From NCBI RefSeq assembly GCF_024347675.1, contig NZ_AP024881.1:1364001-1428000 (forward strand): a stretch of DNA of 64,000 nucleotides, given 5' to 3'. The translations under genes were made by a program, and so were the position numbers. The stretch comes from Vibrio ishigakensis (GTDB lineage Bacteria > Pseudomonadota > Gammaproteobacteria > Enterobacterales > Vibrionaceae). The notes below the pieces were generated by a model, which was not told the origin of the DNA, did no database searches, and was given only the letters and a program-made list of their open reading frames with translations. Below are positions 51,941 through 60,095 of the stretch, one piece after another (position 1 is the first letter of the stretch; each line of letters begins with the position of its first letter).

Positions 51941-53311
51941 TTATCTCGCTGCGAATTTAAGCTGTTCTTCAGGCTGTTGCCTGTGCATCCAAAGAAGTCG
52001 CATGCCTAGCAAAACAGCAGCAGTGGTAAGACCGAAGATGAAGCCATACCAGTAGCCGTATGCCCCCATAGGTTCCACAATCCAATCAGTGGAGCCCAGT
52101 ATATAGCCTGATGGTAGGCCGATTACCCAGTAGGACAAGAAGGTGCGGTTAAAGATAGAGCGCATATCTTTATAGCCTCGAAGTGCACCTGCAGCGACTA
52201 CTTGAACAGAGTCGCTAAATTGATACACCGCGGCGAACAGCAGCAGTTGTACTGATATCGCAGTCACTGCGCGGTTATCTGTATATAGGTCGGTTATTTG
52301 CTCTCTAAACAGCACGGTTATTACCGCGGTTACTGCGGCTAACCCAAGGCCTAACAATAACCCAACATGGGTTGAGATTTTCGCCCCCTCGGTATCCTCT
52401 TCACCAAGCTTATGGCCAACGCGAATACTCACCGCGTTACCAATACTCATAGGCAACATAAACACCATTGAGGAAACATTAATTGCTATTTGGTGAGCGG
52501 CAACCACGATAGGACCAAGAGGTGAGACTAATAACGCTACTACGGCAAACAGAGTCACTTCAAAGAAGATGGCCAGTGCTACTGGTAGGCCGAGTTTGAA
52601 TAGGCGGATTTGGGCTTGCAACTTGGGTTTGTGCCAGGTTTTGAATAGACCTACTTTTTCGAGCTTCTTGGACGTCAGCGTGAAAAATAGCAGCATGCCA
52701 AACATCACCCAATAAACGATCGCTGTTGCGACGCCACATCCCATACCACCAAGAGCCGGAGCGCCCAATTTACCGTATACAAAAATGTAGTTAAGTGGGA
52801 TGTTGATTAGAAGACCAAGGAAGCCAATCACCATGGCAGGCTTTGTCAGTGACATGCCATCGGTAAAACTACGCAAGGTTTGGAAGAATAAGAACGCTGG
52901 AATGGCTGGCAACATGGCATGCATATAGCCGATGGTGATTTCAGCCATTTTCGCATCGACGTCCATCATCCCAAGAATGTTTTTGGTTTGCAAAAGCACC
53001 AGTGCGATAGGGAAACCGATGAAAACAGCAAGCGCGCCCCCTTGCTGAATTTCGTTAGCGATCTTATGCTGATGTCCGCGGCCATTGAGCTGCGCCACAA
53101 TAGGCACCAACGCCAGCAAGATCCCGATACCAAACAGGATAGAAGGCAGCCAAATACTCGAAGCGATCGCCACAGCGGCCATATCGGTTGCGCTAACGCC
53201 ACCGGCCATGATGGTATCGACGACACCCATACCGGTTTGAGCGACTGAAGCGATAAGTACCGGGGTGGCGAGTTTGATAAGGCTTTTGGCTTCTTTCTTA
53301 TATCGGTGCAA
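51941..53311 (-). CDS. norM: NorM multidrug/Na+ antiporter (MATE family), TTG start
   Basis: 456 aa, the same length class as Vibrio NorM. Twelve TM helices; the start is TTG at 53311 with AGGA 7 nt upstream and gives HRYKKEAKSLIKLATPVLI, as in other Vibrio NorM proteins. Conserved segments: GVVDTIMAGGVSATDMAAVA (cation-site Asp/Ser region) and VAAHQIAINVSSMVFMLPMS. It expels cationic drugs and dyes using the sodium gradient. Divergent from ribE with 82 bp between starts, a Vibrio-conserved neighbourhood. Confidence 0.94.
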   Translation of the reverse strand: MHRYKKEAKSLIKLATPVLIASVAQTGMGVVDTIMAGGVSATDMAAVAIASSIWLPSILFGIGILLALVPIVAQLNGRGHQHKIANEIQQGGALAVFIGFPIALVLLQTKNILGMMDVDAKMAEITIGYMHAMLPAIPAFLFFQTLRSFTDGMSLTKPAMVIGFLGLLINIPLNYIFVYGKLGAPALGGMGCGVATAIVYWVMFGMLLFFTLTSKKLEKVGLFKTWHKPKLQAQIRLFKLGLPVALAIFFEVTLFAVVALLVSPLGPIVVAAHQIAINVSSMVFMLPMSIGNAVSIRVGHKLGEEDTEGAKISTHVGLLLGLGLAAVTAVITVLFREQITDLYTDNRAVTAISVQLLLFAAVYQFSDSVQVVAAGALRGYKDMRSIFNRTFLSYWVIGLPSGYILGSTDWIVEPMGAYGYWYGFIFGLTTAAVLLGMRLLWMHRQQPEEQLKFAAR

Positions 53312-53393
53312 TGTGGGATCCTGAGTGGAAAAATTGAGAGCGTGAATAGTAATTCAGCCGAGTACGAAAACCAACCAAAATCGAGAGGTATTT

Positions 53394-54002
53394 ATGTTTA
53401 CTGGTATTGTTCAAGGAATGGCTAAGGTCATTGATATTAAAAAGAAACAGGACTTTAGCACTCACGTTATTGAGCTGCCTGAACACCTCTCATCAGACAT
53501 TAATCTTGGCGCCTCTATTGCCCATAATGGATGCTGTTTGACCGTAACCTCAGTGGAGGGAAGTGTCGTTACTTTTGACTTGATGAAAGCGACTTTGGAT
53601 CTGACCAACTTAGGGGAGTTAACTGTTGGTGACTCGGTCAATATAGAGCGTGCGGCTCGATTTGGTGATGAGATAGGTGGCCACAACATGTCGGGTCATA
53701 TTGTCTCTACAGTGAAAATCGTGGATGTGGTGACCTCGCCGAATAACAAGACCATCTGGTTTGAAGCACCAAGCGAGCAGATGCGATACATCTTACCGAA
53801 AGGCTATATTGGATTGGATGGCTGTTCTTTGACTATCGGTGAAGTGAAAGAGAATCGCTTCAGCGTAAACCTTATCCCAGAAACCTTAACACGTACCTTG
53901 TTTGGGCAAAGAAGCGTAGGGGACTTGGTAAACCTTGAGGTAGACCCTCAAACCCAAGCGATTGTGGATACTGTGGAGCGTGTTCTGGCGAATCGACTTT
54001 GA
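53394..54002 (+). CDS. ribE: Riboflavin synthase, alpha subunit
   Basis: 202 aa (E. coli homologue 213). Two tandem lumazine-binding repeats: [14 protein letters not shown] and [12 protein letters not shown] in the first, [11 protein letters not shown] and [20 protein letters not shown] in the second. It joins two 6,7-dimethyl-8-ribityllumazine molecules to make riboflavin, as a homotrimer in the cytoplasm. GAGAGG upstream of ATG. No FMN riboswitch fits in the 82-bp leader; expression is probably constitutive. Not clustered with other rib genes. Confidence 0.95.
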   Translation: MFTGIVQGMAKVIDIKKKQDFSTHVIELPEHLSSDINLGASIAHNGCCLTVTSVEGSVVTFDLMKATLDLTNLGELTVGDSVNIERAARFGDEIGGHNMSGHIVSTVKIVDVVTSPNNKTIWFEAPSEQMRYILPKGYIGLDGCSLTIGEVKENRFSVNLIPETLTRTLFGQRSVGDLVNLEVDPQTQAIVDTVERVLANRL

Positions 54003-54018
54003 TTTGGTTACCGCGTAA

Positions 54019-54222
54019 CTAAAATATCTGTTCGTCGTCGGCGTCTATTGTTAATTCGACCTTATCGCGAACCTCATCCAGATACATATTCATGTGTATT
54101 GAATGACAACAGGCAGGGCAGTCATCGTAGAAATCTTGATTGCCTTGTGTTGTGTCGATTGCCACTGTGATGCTTTGTCCACAGTGCGGACAGGTAACGT
54201 GTCGTTCGGCATAGTCTTTCAT
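54019..54222 (-). CDS. CPXCG-motif cysteine-rich small protein
   Basis: 67 aa. CPHCG near residue 11 and CPACC near residue 35 give a four-cysteine zinc-ribbon-like protein; the second pair is C-P-A-C-C rather than CPxCG. Glu/Asp-rich C-terminus. Members are conserved beside norM/ribE in Vibrio, but the function is unknown. ATG with AGGAGC upstream; the stop lies 17 bp from the ribE stop (convergent). Confidence 0.85.
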   Translation of the reverse strand: MKDYAERHVTCPHCGQSITVAIDTTQGNQDFYDDCPACCHSIHMNMYLDEVRDKVELTIDADDEQIF

Positions 54223-54252
54223 TGTCTTGCTCCTATTGATGTTGCCATCAAT

Positions 54253-55125
54253 CTAAGCGTACAGGCGGATCAACTTGTCGATGCGCACCTGTGCGTCTTG
54301 TAAATAGTGCCCGCCAAAGAGATTGCAGTGATTGAGTACGTGATAGAGGTTATAGATAGACTTGCGATCTTCATAGCCCGCTTTTATCGGTAACACACTC
54401 TGATAGCCCTCATAGAATGCTGGCGGAAAACCACCAAATAGTTCGGTCATCGCCAAATCACATTCACTGTCACCCCAGTAGCAGGCTGGGTCATAGCAGA
54501 TGGGGCCGAAAGGCGACTCGGCGCAGTTGCCATACCAGATATCACCATGTAGTAGCGACGGCTTAGGCTTGTGACTAGCAAGGGCATACTTAACGCTATC
54601 TATGATCTCGTCGATATCCCCAAACTCTATACCTTTCTCTTTTAAAAGCTGTAATTGCCAACCTATGCGTTGCTCGGCAAAGAACTGACACCATTTCTTT
54701 TGCCAGCGGTTAGGTTGCAGGGTGCTGCCAATATAGTTGTCGTTATCGAAACCAAACTCTTTTTGATCGCCCCATAGATGAAGCTCAGCAAGTTGTTTGC
54801 CAAATTGATAACTGGATTTCTCTTCAGCGAGAGGACGTGTAGGGAGATAGTTGAGGATAAGAAAAGAAGCGTCCTTTGAACTGCCCAGATGAACAATCTC
54901 AGGAACGGTAACCGTATTGGAATCACGCAATTCCGCCAGAGCATCGACCTCTGCAGAAAAGTTGGAGAGAAATTCTTTGCCGTTAATCTTAACGAAGTAG
55001 CGCTGCTCTCCATCACTGATCATATAGCTCTCGCTGATATCGCCTGAGCTAATGCGAGTTTTCTCCATTATCTTGAATTCAAACATCAAGACATCTGAAA
55101 GCTGCTGTGATATCGCTTGCCACAT
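54253..55125 (-). CDS. Fructosamine kinase-family protein (YniA-like)
   Basis: 290 aa from ATG 55125 (GAGGG upstream); TTG one codon earlier is not needed. Kinase-fold APH-like protein: YFVKINGKEFLSNFSAEVDA (ATP Lys, Glu), LLHGDIWYGN (catalytic Asp and Asn), ICYDPACYWGDSECDLAM (metal Asp). Fructosamine-3-kinases and ribulosamine kinases repair glycated proteins by phosphorylating the adduct. In Vibrio it lies in the norM-ribE area. It is 30 bp downstream of the CPXCG gene in the opposite sense of reading order, on the same strand. Confidence 0.92.
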   Translation of the reverse strand: MWQAISQQLSDVLMFEFKIMEKTRISSGDISESYMISDGEQRYFVKINGKEFLSNFSAEVDALAELRDSNTVTVPEIVHLGSSKDASFLILNYLPTRPLAEEKSSYQFGKQLAELHLWGDQKEFGFDNDNYIGSTLQPNRWQKKWCQFFAEQRIGWQLQLLKEKGIEFGDIDEIIDSVKYALASHKPKPSLLHGDIWYGNCAESPFGPICYDPACYWGDSECDLAMTELFGGFPPAFYEGYQSVLPIKAGYEDRKSIYNLYHVLNHCNLFGGHYLQDAQVRIDKLIRLYA

Positions 55126-55203
55126 CAAGTCGCCCTCATAATTGGTTACCGTATATAGTGTAGATTATGGCACCAAATCGGTGCCTAAAAATTGATCACG
55201 GCC

Positions 55204-55683
55204 TCACAGTACGCGTCTAGTTTGCCAATATGCGTCTGCCCAGTATGGGGAATCGAGACGAGAGATGATCACACCGCGCGAAGTCGAGGCGTGCATAAAG
55301 CTGTTGTCACCAATATAGATACCCACGTGCCGTACCTTTATGCCAGTTTTAAAGAAGACTAGGTCGCCAAACTCGCGGTTTTCATAATCAACAGACTCAC
55401 CCATATCGCTTTGCATATCGGTAGTACGTGGCAGTGGGCGTTTAAACACCTCGTCGAACGCTATTTGCACGAACGCGGAACAATCCACTCCACGTAGGCT
55501 CTGTCCTCCTAAGCGATAAGGAGTGTTATGCCAGCGCTCATAAAACAGGAACAGTTGGTCTTTGTGTTGCGCCTGTTGCTTATTGAGTTCTGCCATGTTG
55601 ACTCTGGCCTGTGGGTTTTCTTTGGGGCCAGAAGCGCACCCGGTGAGCGTCAATGCCAGCAACAAGGCGAATTGATATTTCAT
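55204..55683 (-). CDS. NlpC/P60 lipoprotein peptidase (MepS-like)
   Basis: 159 aa. Lipobox LTGC after MKYQFALLLALTLTGC, then an NlpC/P60 domain: catalytic Cys in RGVDCSAFVQIA, His in VRHVGIYIGD and His in SFMHASTSRGV. The NlpC family cleaves D-gamma-Glu-meso-DAP or L-Ala-linked cell-wall peptides. It resembles MepS/NlpC of E. coli, and the mature protein would be on the outer or inner membrane facing the periplasm. ATG overlaps the upstream hydroxylase stop (ATGA), so the two are coupled. Confidence 0.9.
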   Translation of the reverse strand: MKYQFALLLALTLTGCASGPKENPQARVNMAELNKQQAQHKDQLFLFYERWHNTPYRLGGQSLRGVDCSAFVQIAFDEVFKRPLPRTTDMQSDMGESVDYENREFGDLVFFKTGIKVRHVGIYIGDNSFMHASTSRGVIISRLDSPYWADAYWQTRRVL

Positions 55684-56468
55684 GAATCTTCCCTAAAAGG
55701 CTGGGTTAAGATCTTGTCTAAGCGCTGCTCATTGGGACAACGGAACTGATGAATGCCAATGTCCATATCTAGATGCCCCAATTTTGGTTGCTCGATGTAG
55801 GAACCGAACAAGCGATCCCATATCGCAAGACAAAACCCATAATTTGAATCGGTTTCAGCTCGAATTGTAGAGTGATGAACGCGGTGCATGTCAGGAGTAA
55901 CCAAGAATTTACGAACCCAAGTATCAACTGCATAAGGAATGCGCATATTACTGTGATTAAACATAGCCGAGGCGTTTAGGATGATCTCAAAGGCAATCAC
56001 AGCAACAGGTGGAACTCCAAGTATCACCACAGTTGCAATCTTGATAACCATAGACAGCCATATCTCGATAGGGTGAAAACGAGCCCCAGTAGTGACATCT
56101 ATGTCTTGGTCTGAATGATGGGTTTTGTGCAAAGCCCAAAGAACAGGAATGGTGTGAAATAGCCTGTGCTGCCAATAGATGATCATATCCATAGCCAAAA
56201 GGCTGACAATCTTGGCTAGCCATAGAGGAAGTTCAATAATATGCAAAAGTCCAATCTGCTGGCTCTGCGCCCAGATTGCGGCTTCCAATGCCAGCAGTGG
56301 AAGTGTCAGTTGCAGGACAATTGAGTTAAAGCCAACAAGACTAAGATTATTCAGCCAGCGATACCATCGAGGCTCGGAAAGGGTGCGCCTAGGCACTATG
56401 ATTTCTATCAGCATACAGATGAGAAGTACGCCAAGAAAAACGGTGAATCTGAGAAGGTTACTATCCAT
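55680..56468 (-). CDS. Fatty-acid hydroxylase/sterol-desaturase family membrane protein
   Basis: 262 aa, four or more TM helices. Histidine motifs typical of di-iron membrane hydroxylases: WQHRLFHTIPVLWALHKTHH (HxxxH and HxxHH) and MHRVHHSTIRAETDSNYG (HxxHH). Likely introduces a hydroxyl or a double bond into a lipid; substrate unknown (alkylglycerol- or sphinganine-type activity is possible). Coupled to the NlpC gene. ATG 56468 lies 95 bp from the divergent DTW gene start. Confidence 0.88.
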   Translation of the reverse strand: MDSNLLRFTVFLGVLLICMLIEIIVPRRTLSEPRWYRWLNNLSLVGFNSIVLQLTLPLLALEAAIWAQSQQIGLLHIIELPLWLAKIVSLLAMDMIIYWQHRLFHTIPVLWALHKTHHSDQDIDVTTGARFHPIEIWLSMVIKIATVVILGVPPVAVIAFEIILNASAMFNHSNMRIPYAVDTWVRKFLVTPDMHRVHHSTIRAETDSNYGFCLAIWDRLFGSYIEQPKLGHLDMDIGIHQFRCPNEQRLDKILTQPFREDS

Positions 56469-56563
56469 CTAACTTCTTCCAATAGAGTGACAATCGCCTA
56501 GCGGTCAATTATGCTTGCCCGCCTTAAAATAGCTTAACTAATTTATACGAAGGCAGCATTAAT

Positions 56564-57277
56564 ATGCGAATCCATGCGGTACATCGCTTGATTGAACAGC
56601 GACTGAATAATGCCACTAAACCCTTTAACGCAAGGGGAGCAAAAGTGGATCGCTGCAATAGATGCAGAGTCGCAAAAAAATACTGCCTATGTCAATTTCA
56701 GCCCGAGCCTTATCAGGGTTTTGCATCACTTATCTTGTACTCGGAAAACGAGGTACTTAAGCCAAGTAATACCGGGCGTTTAATCGCAGATATCTGTGAA
56801 GATACCTATGCCTTTCAATGGCACAGAACAGATAGACCTGCCGAATTAGAAAGTCTATTCAAATCAGATAAATATCAGCCAGTGCTGATTTTCCCTGAAA
56901 ATTATCTTCTGGAGAGCAATTCGGTTATTCAGCCAAAACAGATAGCTACTTTGGAAAAAACGCCTTTATTTATCTTCTTAGACGCCAGTTGGCGCGAGGC
57001 TCGGCGCATCTATCGAAAATCTGAGTATCTGCAAAACATTCCATGTATCTCTATCAGTGAGAAGTCTATCTCTGACTATGTGATGCGAAAGGCGGTGCAC
57101 GAGCAACAACTGGCTACCTGTGAGGTGGCAAGTATAGTTCTTGCCAACAGCGGCTTTATTGAGTCTAGTAGCACACTTGTTGAGTGGTTTGAGGTGGTGA
57201 CGGAGAGCTATATGCTGACTAAAACTCAAGGCACTCGAGATTATACTAGACCTAAACTTCTAGGCTTCATTGACTGA
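56564..57277 (+). CDS. DTW-domain protein, tRNA-uridine aminocarboxypropyltransferase type
   Basis: 237 aa. N-terminal zinc motif CNRCRVAKKYCLCQ (residues about 31-44) and a DTW core; the DTW signature is here LDASWREARRI, i.e. Asp-Ala-Ser-Trp in place of the usual Asp-x-Thr-Trp. Members (TapT/YfiP, TuaA) add 3-amino-3-carboxypropyl from SAM to uridine in tRNA. The length matches E. coli TapT (232). Which uridine is modified cannot be told from sequence. GAAGG before ATG. Confidence 0.83.
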   Translation: MRIHAVHRLIEQRLNNATKPFNARGAKVDRCNRCRVAKKYCLCQFQPEPYQGFASLILYSENEVLKPSNTGRLIADICEDTYAFQWHRTDRPAELESLFKSDKYQPVLIFPENYLLESNSVIQPKQIATLEKTPLFIFLDASWREARRIYRKSEYLQNIPCISISEKSISDYVMRKAVHEQQLATCEVASIVLANSGFIESSSTLVEWFEVVTESYMLTKTQGTRDYTRPKLLGFID

Positions 57278-57404
57278 CTGATATCTATACGCTTGATTTC
57301 TCTCAACCCATTTTATGCGAGTCGTCACGGAAAGTAGGGGCGCATATCTGGATAATGCATTTTAATTCGCGGTTAAAAAGAATCCTGATTTTGGGGAGAG
57401 AATA

Positions 57405-58313
57405 ATGTATTACGGCTTTGATGTCGGCGGCACTAAGATTGAATTTGGTGCGTTTAACGAGAAACTAGAGCGTCTAGCAACGGAACGCGTACCTACACCT
57501 GGTGATGACTACCAGAAACTAGTAGATACGCTAGCGGGTCTTGTAGAAAAGTACGACGCAGAGTTCGGTACTGAAGGTCATGTTGGCCTTGGTCTTCCTG
57601 GTATGGAAGATGCAGATGATGGCACGGTTCTTACGGTAAACGTTCCAGCAGCAAAGGGTAAGCCACTTCGTGCTGACCTAGAAGCTAAGATTGGTCGCCC
57701 AGTTAAGATTGAAAACGACGCTAACTGCTTTGCACTTTCTGAAGCTTGGGATGATGAACTTAAAGATGAGCCTTGCGTAATGGGTCTGATCCTAGGTACC
57801 GGTTTCGGTGGCGGTATCATCCATGATGGTAAAGCATACTCAGGTCGTAACCACGTCGCGGGTGAGCTTGGCCATACACGTCTTCCTATCGATGCTTGGT
57901 TCCACCTTGGTGAGAACGCACCTCTACTTGGCTGTGGTTGTGGTAAGAAGGGTTGTCTAGATAGCTATCTTTCTGGTCGTGGCTTCGAGCTTCTTTACGC
58001 TCACTACTATGAAGAGCAGAAGAAAGCGATCGATATCATCAATGCATACAACGAAGGCGAAGCTAAAGCTGTCGAGCACGTTGACCGCTTTATGGAGCTA
58101 CTGGCTATCTGCTTTGCGGGCATCTTCACTGCATACGACCCAGATGTTGTTCCTCTAGGTGGTGGTCTATCAAACTTTGAGCTGATCTATGAAGAGATGC
58201 CAAAGCGTGTGCCTAAATACCTAATGTCTGTGGCTAAATGCCCTAAGATCATCAAAGCGAAACACGGTGACTCAGGCGGCGTTCGCGGTGCAGCTTTCTT
58301 GAATATCAAGTAA
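57405..58313 (+). CDS. nagK: N-acetylglucosamine kinase
   Basis: 302 aa (E. coli NagK 303). ROK family: [12 protein letters not shown] (phosphate loop), [26 protein letters not shown] and the zinc site with [16 protein letters not shown]. It phosphorylates GlcNAc recovered from chitin or wall turnover to GlcNAc-6-P. GGGGAG before ATG. In E. coli nagK sits next to cobB; here cobB lies 4.3 kb downstream with other genes in between. A strong terminator follows. Confidence 0.95.
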   Translation: MYYGFDVGGTKIEFGAFNEKLERLATERVPTPGDDYQKLVDTLAGLVEKYDAEFGTEGHVGLGLPGMEDADDGTVLTVNVPAAKGKPLRADLEAKIGRPVKIENDANCFALSEAWDDELKDEPCVMGLILGTGFGGGIIHDGKAYSGRNHVAGELGHTRLPIDAWFHLGENAPLLGCGCGKKGCLDSYLSGRGFELLYAHYYEEQKKAIDIINAYNEGEAKAVEHVDRFMELLAICFAGIFTAYDPDVVPLGGGLSNFELIYEEMPKRVPKYLMSVAKCPKIIKAKHGDSGGVRGAAFLNIK

Positions 58314-58327
58314 GCGTCAAAATTTTG

Positions 58328-58370
58328 AAAAAGGCGTTACAGATTTTGTCTGTAACGCCTTTTTTGTATT
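58328..58370 (+). terminator. Terminator of nagK
   Basis: A 16-bp perfect stem (58328-58343 with 58349-58364) has a TTTTG loop and a T-rich tail. 15 bp after the nagK stop. Confidence 0.95.
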
Positions 58371-58448
58371 ATTTATGAACGATGGCGTTTCAAAAAGGTG
58401 AACCAGAACGCTGTTTGCCAATTTTACCTACAAAAATCTTGGGGATTT

Positions 58449-58458
58449 TGGTATAAAT
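58449..58458 (+). promoter_or_regulatory. Extended -10 promoter of the small winged-helix gene
   Basis: TTGGTATAAAT includes TG-N-TATAAA, an extended -10. No good -35 is visible at 17 bp. Start codon 54 bp downstream; a GNRA-capped stem (CTGCT-GAGA-AGCAG, 58479-58492) lies in the leader. Confidence 0.45.
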
Positions 58459-58511
58459 CGCGCTTCAAATTTTCTTCCCTGCTGAGAAGCAGCGTACAGG
58501 AGACCTTTTAA

Positions 58512-58865
58512 ATGAGACTTGCACACAAACGTAACGTTCAGAACAAACTACGTAAATTTGTGAAAGCTGCACCGGCGTCAGCCCGCCCAACTAAGGAAGT
58601 TGCAGTAGAGATCAAGGAAGTTAAAACTGAAACAGTTGTAGAGAACAAAGTAGAGATCGCTTTGACTCCTAAGCAACAACAAGTTCTAGACATCGTTGTT
58701 AAGAATGCTGAAGGCATAAACCCGAAAGGCATCGGCCTTGAAGCGGGTCAAGAAGACGCAAAAGCGGCATCTTGGGCAACTGGTGCACTTAAGAAGCTAG
58801 TAGAGCTTGAGCTAGTCGCTCGTGAGCAAATCGCTTCAAACAAAGTGCTATATAAAGCGCTGTAA
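58512..58865 (+). CDS. Small basic protein with winged-helix-like C-terminus
   Basis: 117 aa. A very basic N-terminus (RLAHKRNVQNKLRKFVKAA) and a Val/Glu-rich linker precede a C-terminal wHTH-like segment (LTPKQQQVLDIVVKNAEGIN; GALKKLVELELVAREQI). Basic tail plus winged helix suggests nucleic-acid binding. Similar Vibrio proteins are often labelled MarR-like, but there is no ligand domain. AGGAGA lies before ATG. Single gene between two terminators. Confidence 0.68.
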   Translation: MRLAHKRNVQNKLRKFVKAAPASARPTKEVAVEIKEVKTETVVENKVEIALTPKQQQVLDIVVKNAEGINPKGIGLEAGQEDAKAASWATGALKKLVELELVAREQIASNKVLYKAL

Positions 58866-58912
58866 TTGCCAAATAAAACTTGTGTCTGAATGACATGAGT
58901 GTTGGAGATAAA

Positions 58913-58948
58913 ACAAAGGGAAGCAGTTGCTTCCCTTTGTTGTTTTTA
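58913..58948. terminator. Bidirectional terminator after the small winged-helix gene
   Basis: ACAAAGGGAAGCA (58913-58925) pairs with TGCTTCCCTTTGT (58928-58940), with TGTTTTT on the plus side. The convergent DUF2960-like gene ends at 58946. Confidence 0.88.
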
Positions 58949-59206
58949 CTTCTTACCGATTGGTCTATTTTCTTTCGGTTTTAGCGTGATTTTGCCAAAG
59001 CCGAGTTGCTTGAAGTAGTTATCTCTATAGTCTCGGGCGGCTTTTGTATCTGATACCGCTTCGATCTGCTGCTCCATTTTTAGGAACTCTTTAATATCAA
59101 TCCCTTCAGCATCGGCAACCGCTTCGTGAATAGTGCGAAATTGCTGATAGGAGAACAGCAACTCTTTTTGCTGCTTCTTGTATGTGTATAAGATGATTCG
59201 AGCCAT
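58946..59206 (-). CDS. DUF2960-like small protein
   Basis: 86 aa, conserved in Vibrio (DUF2960-like, from memory). Begins MARIILYTYKKQQKELLFSY and contains HEAVADAEGIDIKEFLKMEQ. Mixed charge and soluble; no catalytic motif. ATG 59206 lies 9 nt after the MscS stop with AAGGTAAG upstream, so it is the last gene of the NTPase/MscS operon. Its contribution to that operon is unknown; it could be an accessory subunit or a hitchhiker. Confidence 0.72.
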   Translation of the reverse strand: MARIILYTYKKQQKELLFSYQQFRTIHEAVADAEGIDIKEFLKMEQQIEAVSDTKAARDYRDNYFKQLGFGKITLKPKENRPIGKK

Positions 59207-59215
59207 AGTCTTACC

Positions 59216-60094
59216 TTAAGAGGCATTAACCGCAATTCGCGGTGGGGTGATGCCATGTTTACGGAATTCTTTCATTACGCGCAGGGTAATGTCGGTTTCG
59301 AATAGTTTCTCATAGGCGGTATCCACAACGTAAGCCTTACAGGTCAATTGAATGGCTAAATAGTTGTCAGAAATGGTCTGTTTGACCAAAACAACAACAG
59401 GTTTCGGCAGATGGATATAGCGACTCGAGGATGCCGCTTCTTGGATCAGGTCACGAGCAAGGTCGATATCTTGTTCGATGCCGACGAAGAAGGGGATCAC
59501 TACCTGCATATCCAACGCCCCGTAGTTACCACTGACGGTCACTTCATTCAGGAACTTGTTGTTTGGGATAGTGATGATGTCATCGTTCAGTGTGCGCATA
59601 CGCACCGAGCGCAAACCGATAGTGATGATGTCGCCATAGTTGCCTTCAAAGGTAACTCGGTCACCAACCTGGAAAGGTCTATCGATCATCACAGTTAGGC
59701 CCGCGATGAAGGATGCCGCCAAGTCTTTCAGCGCAAAACCGACCGATACCGCCAGCGTACCACCGATAAGGGCGAGGATATGATCGTTAATTCGAAAACT
59801 GATCATAAACACTACTAGGCCGGCAGTGACATAGATGAAAAACTGGAAGAAAGACTGCGCCTTTTGCAACAGCATTCGATACTGCACAAACTGCGCACTG
59901 ACGCTCTCTACAATAGAGTCGATAAATCTAAGCAGTACCCAAGTACAGGCGATAATAACGATAGAGAAGAGTACGCCGCCCCAGCGGATCAGGCTAGCAA
60001 ACTCTTGGATAGAGTCGATATTTGGTACTTCTTCCACCGCCCAAGTTGGGGTGCTGAGTAGGGCGATAACAACAAATAATAAAATCTTCTGCAT
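59216..60094 (-). CDS. MscS-family mechanosensitive channel
   Basis: 292 aa. Signal-like N-terminus MQKILLFVVIALLSTPTWA, then TM helices at about 35-57, 85-103 and a pore helix GGTLAVSVGFALKDLAASFI. The MscS beta domain follows (VTFEGNYGDIITIGLRSVRM, then IPNNKFLNEVTVSGNYG) and the C-terminal alpha/beta vestibule. E. coli MscS is 286 aa; size and core agree. It releases solutes on membrane tension. ATG lies 1 nt after the TAA of the large NTPase-like gene, so translation is coupled and the two may act together. Confidence 0.93.
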   Translation of the reverse strand: MQKILLFVVIALLSTPTWAVEEVPNIDSIQEFASLIRWGGVLFSIVIIACTWVLLRFIDSIVESVSAQFVQYRMLLQKAQSFFQFFIYVTAGLVVFMISFRINDHILALIGGTLAVSVGFALKDLAASFIAGLTVMIDRPFQVGDRVTFEGNYGDIITIGLRSVRMRTLNDDIITIPNNKFLNEVTVSGNYGALDMQVVIPFFVGIEQDIDLARDLIQEAASSSRYIHLPKPVVVLVKQTISDNYLAIQLTCKAYVVDTAYEKLFETDITLRVMKEFRKHGITPPRIAVNAS

Positions 60095-60095
60095 A

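Noticed and set aside
53312..53393. FMN riboswitch upstream of ribE
   Set aside because: Only 82 bp separate norM and ribE starts, and no RFN-type conserved elements are visible; stand-alone riboflavin synthase genes often lack it.
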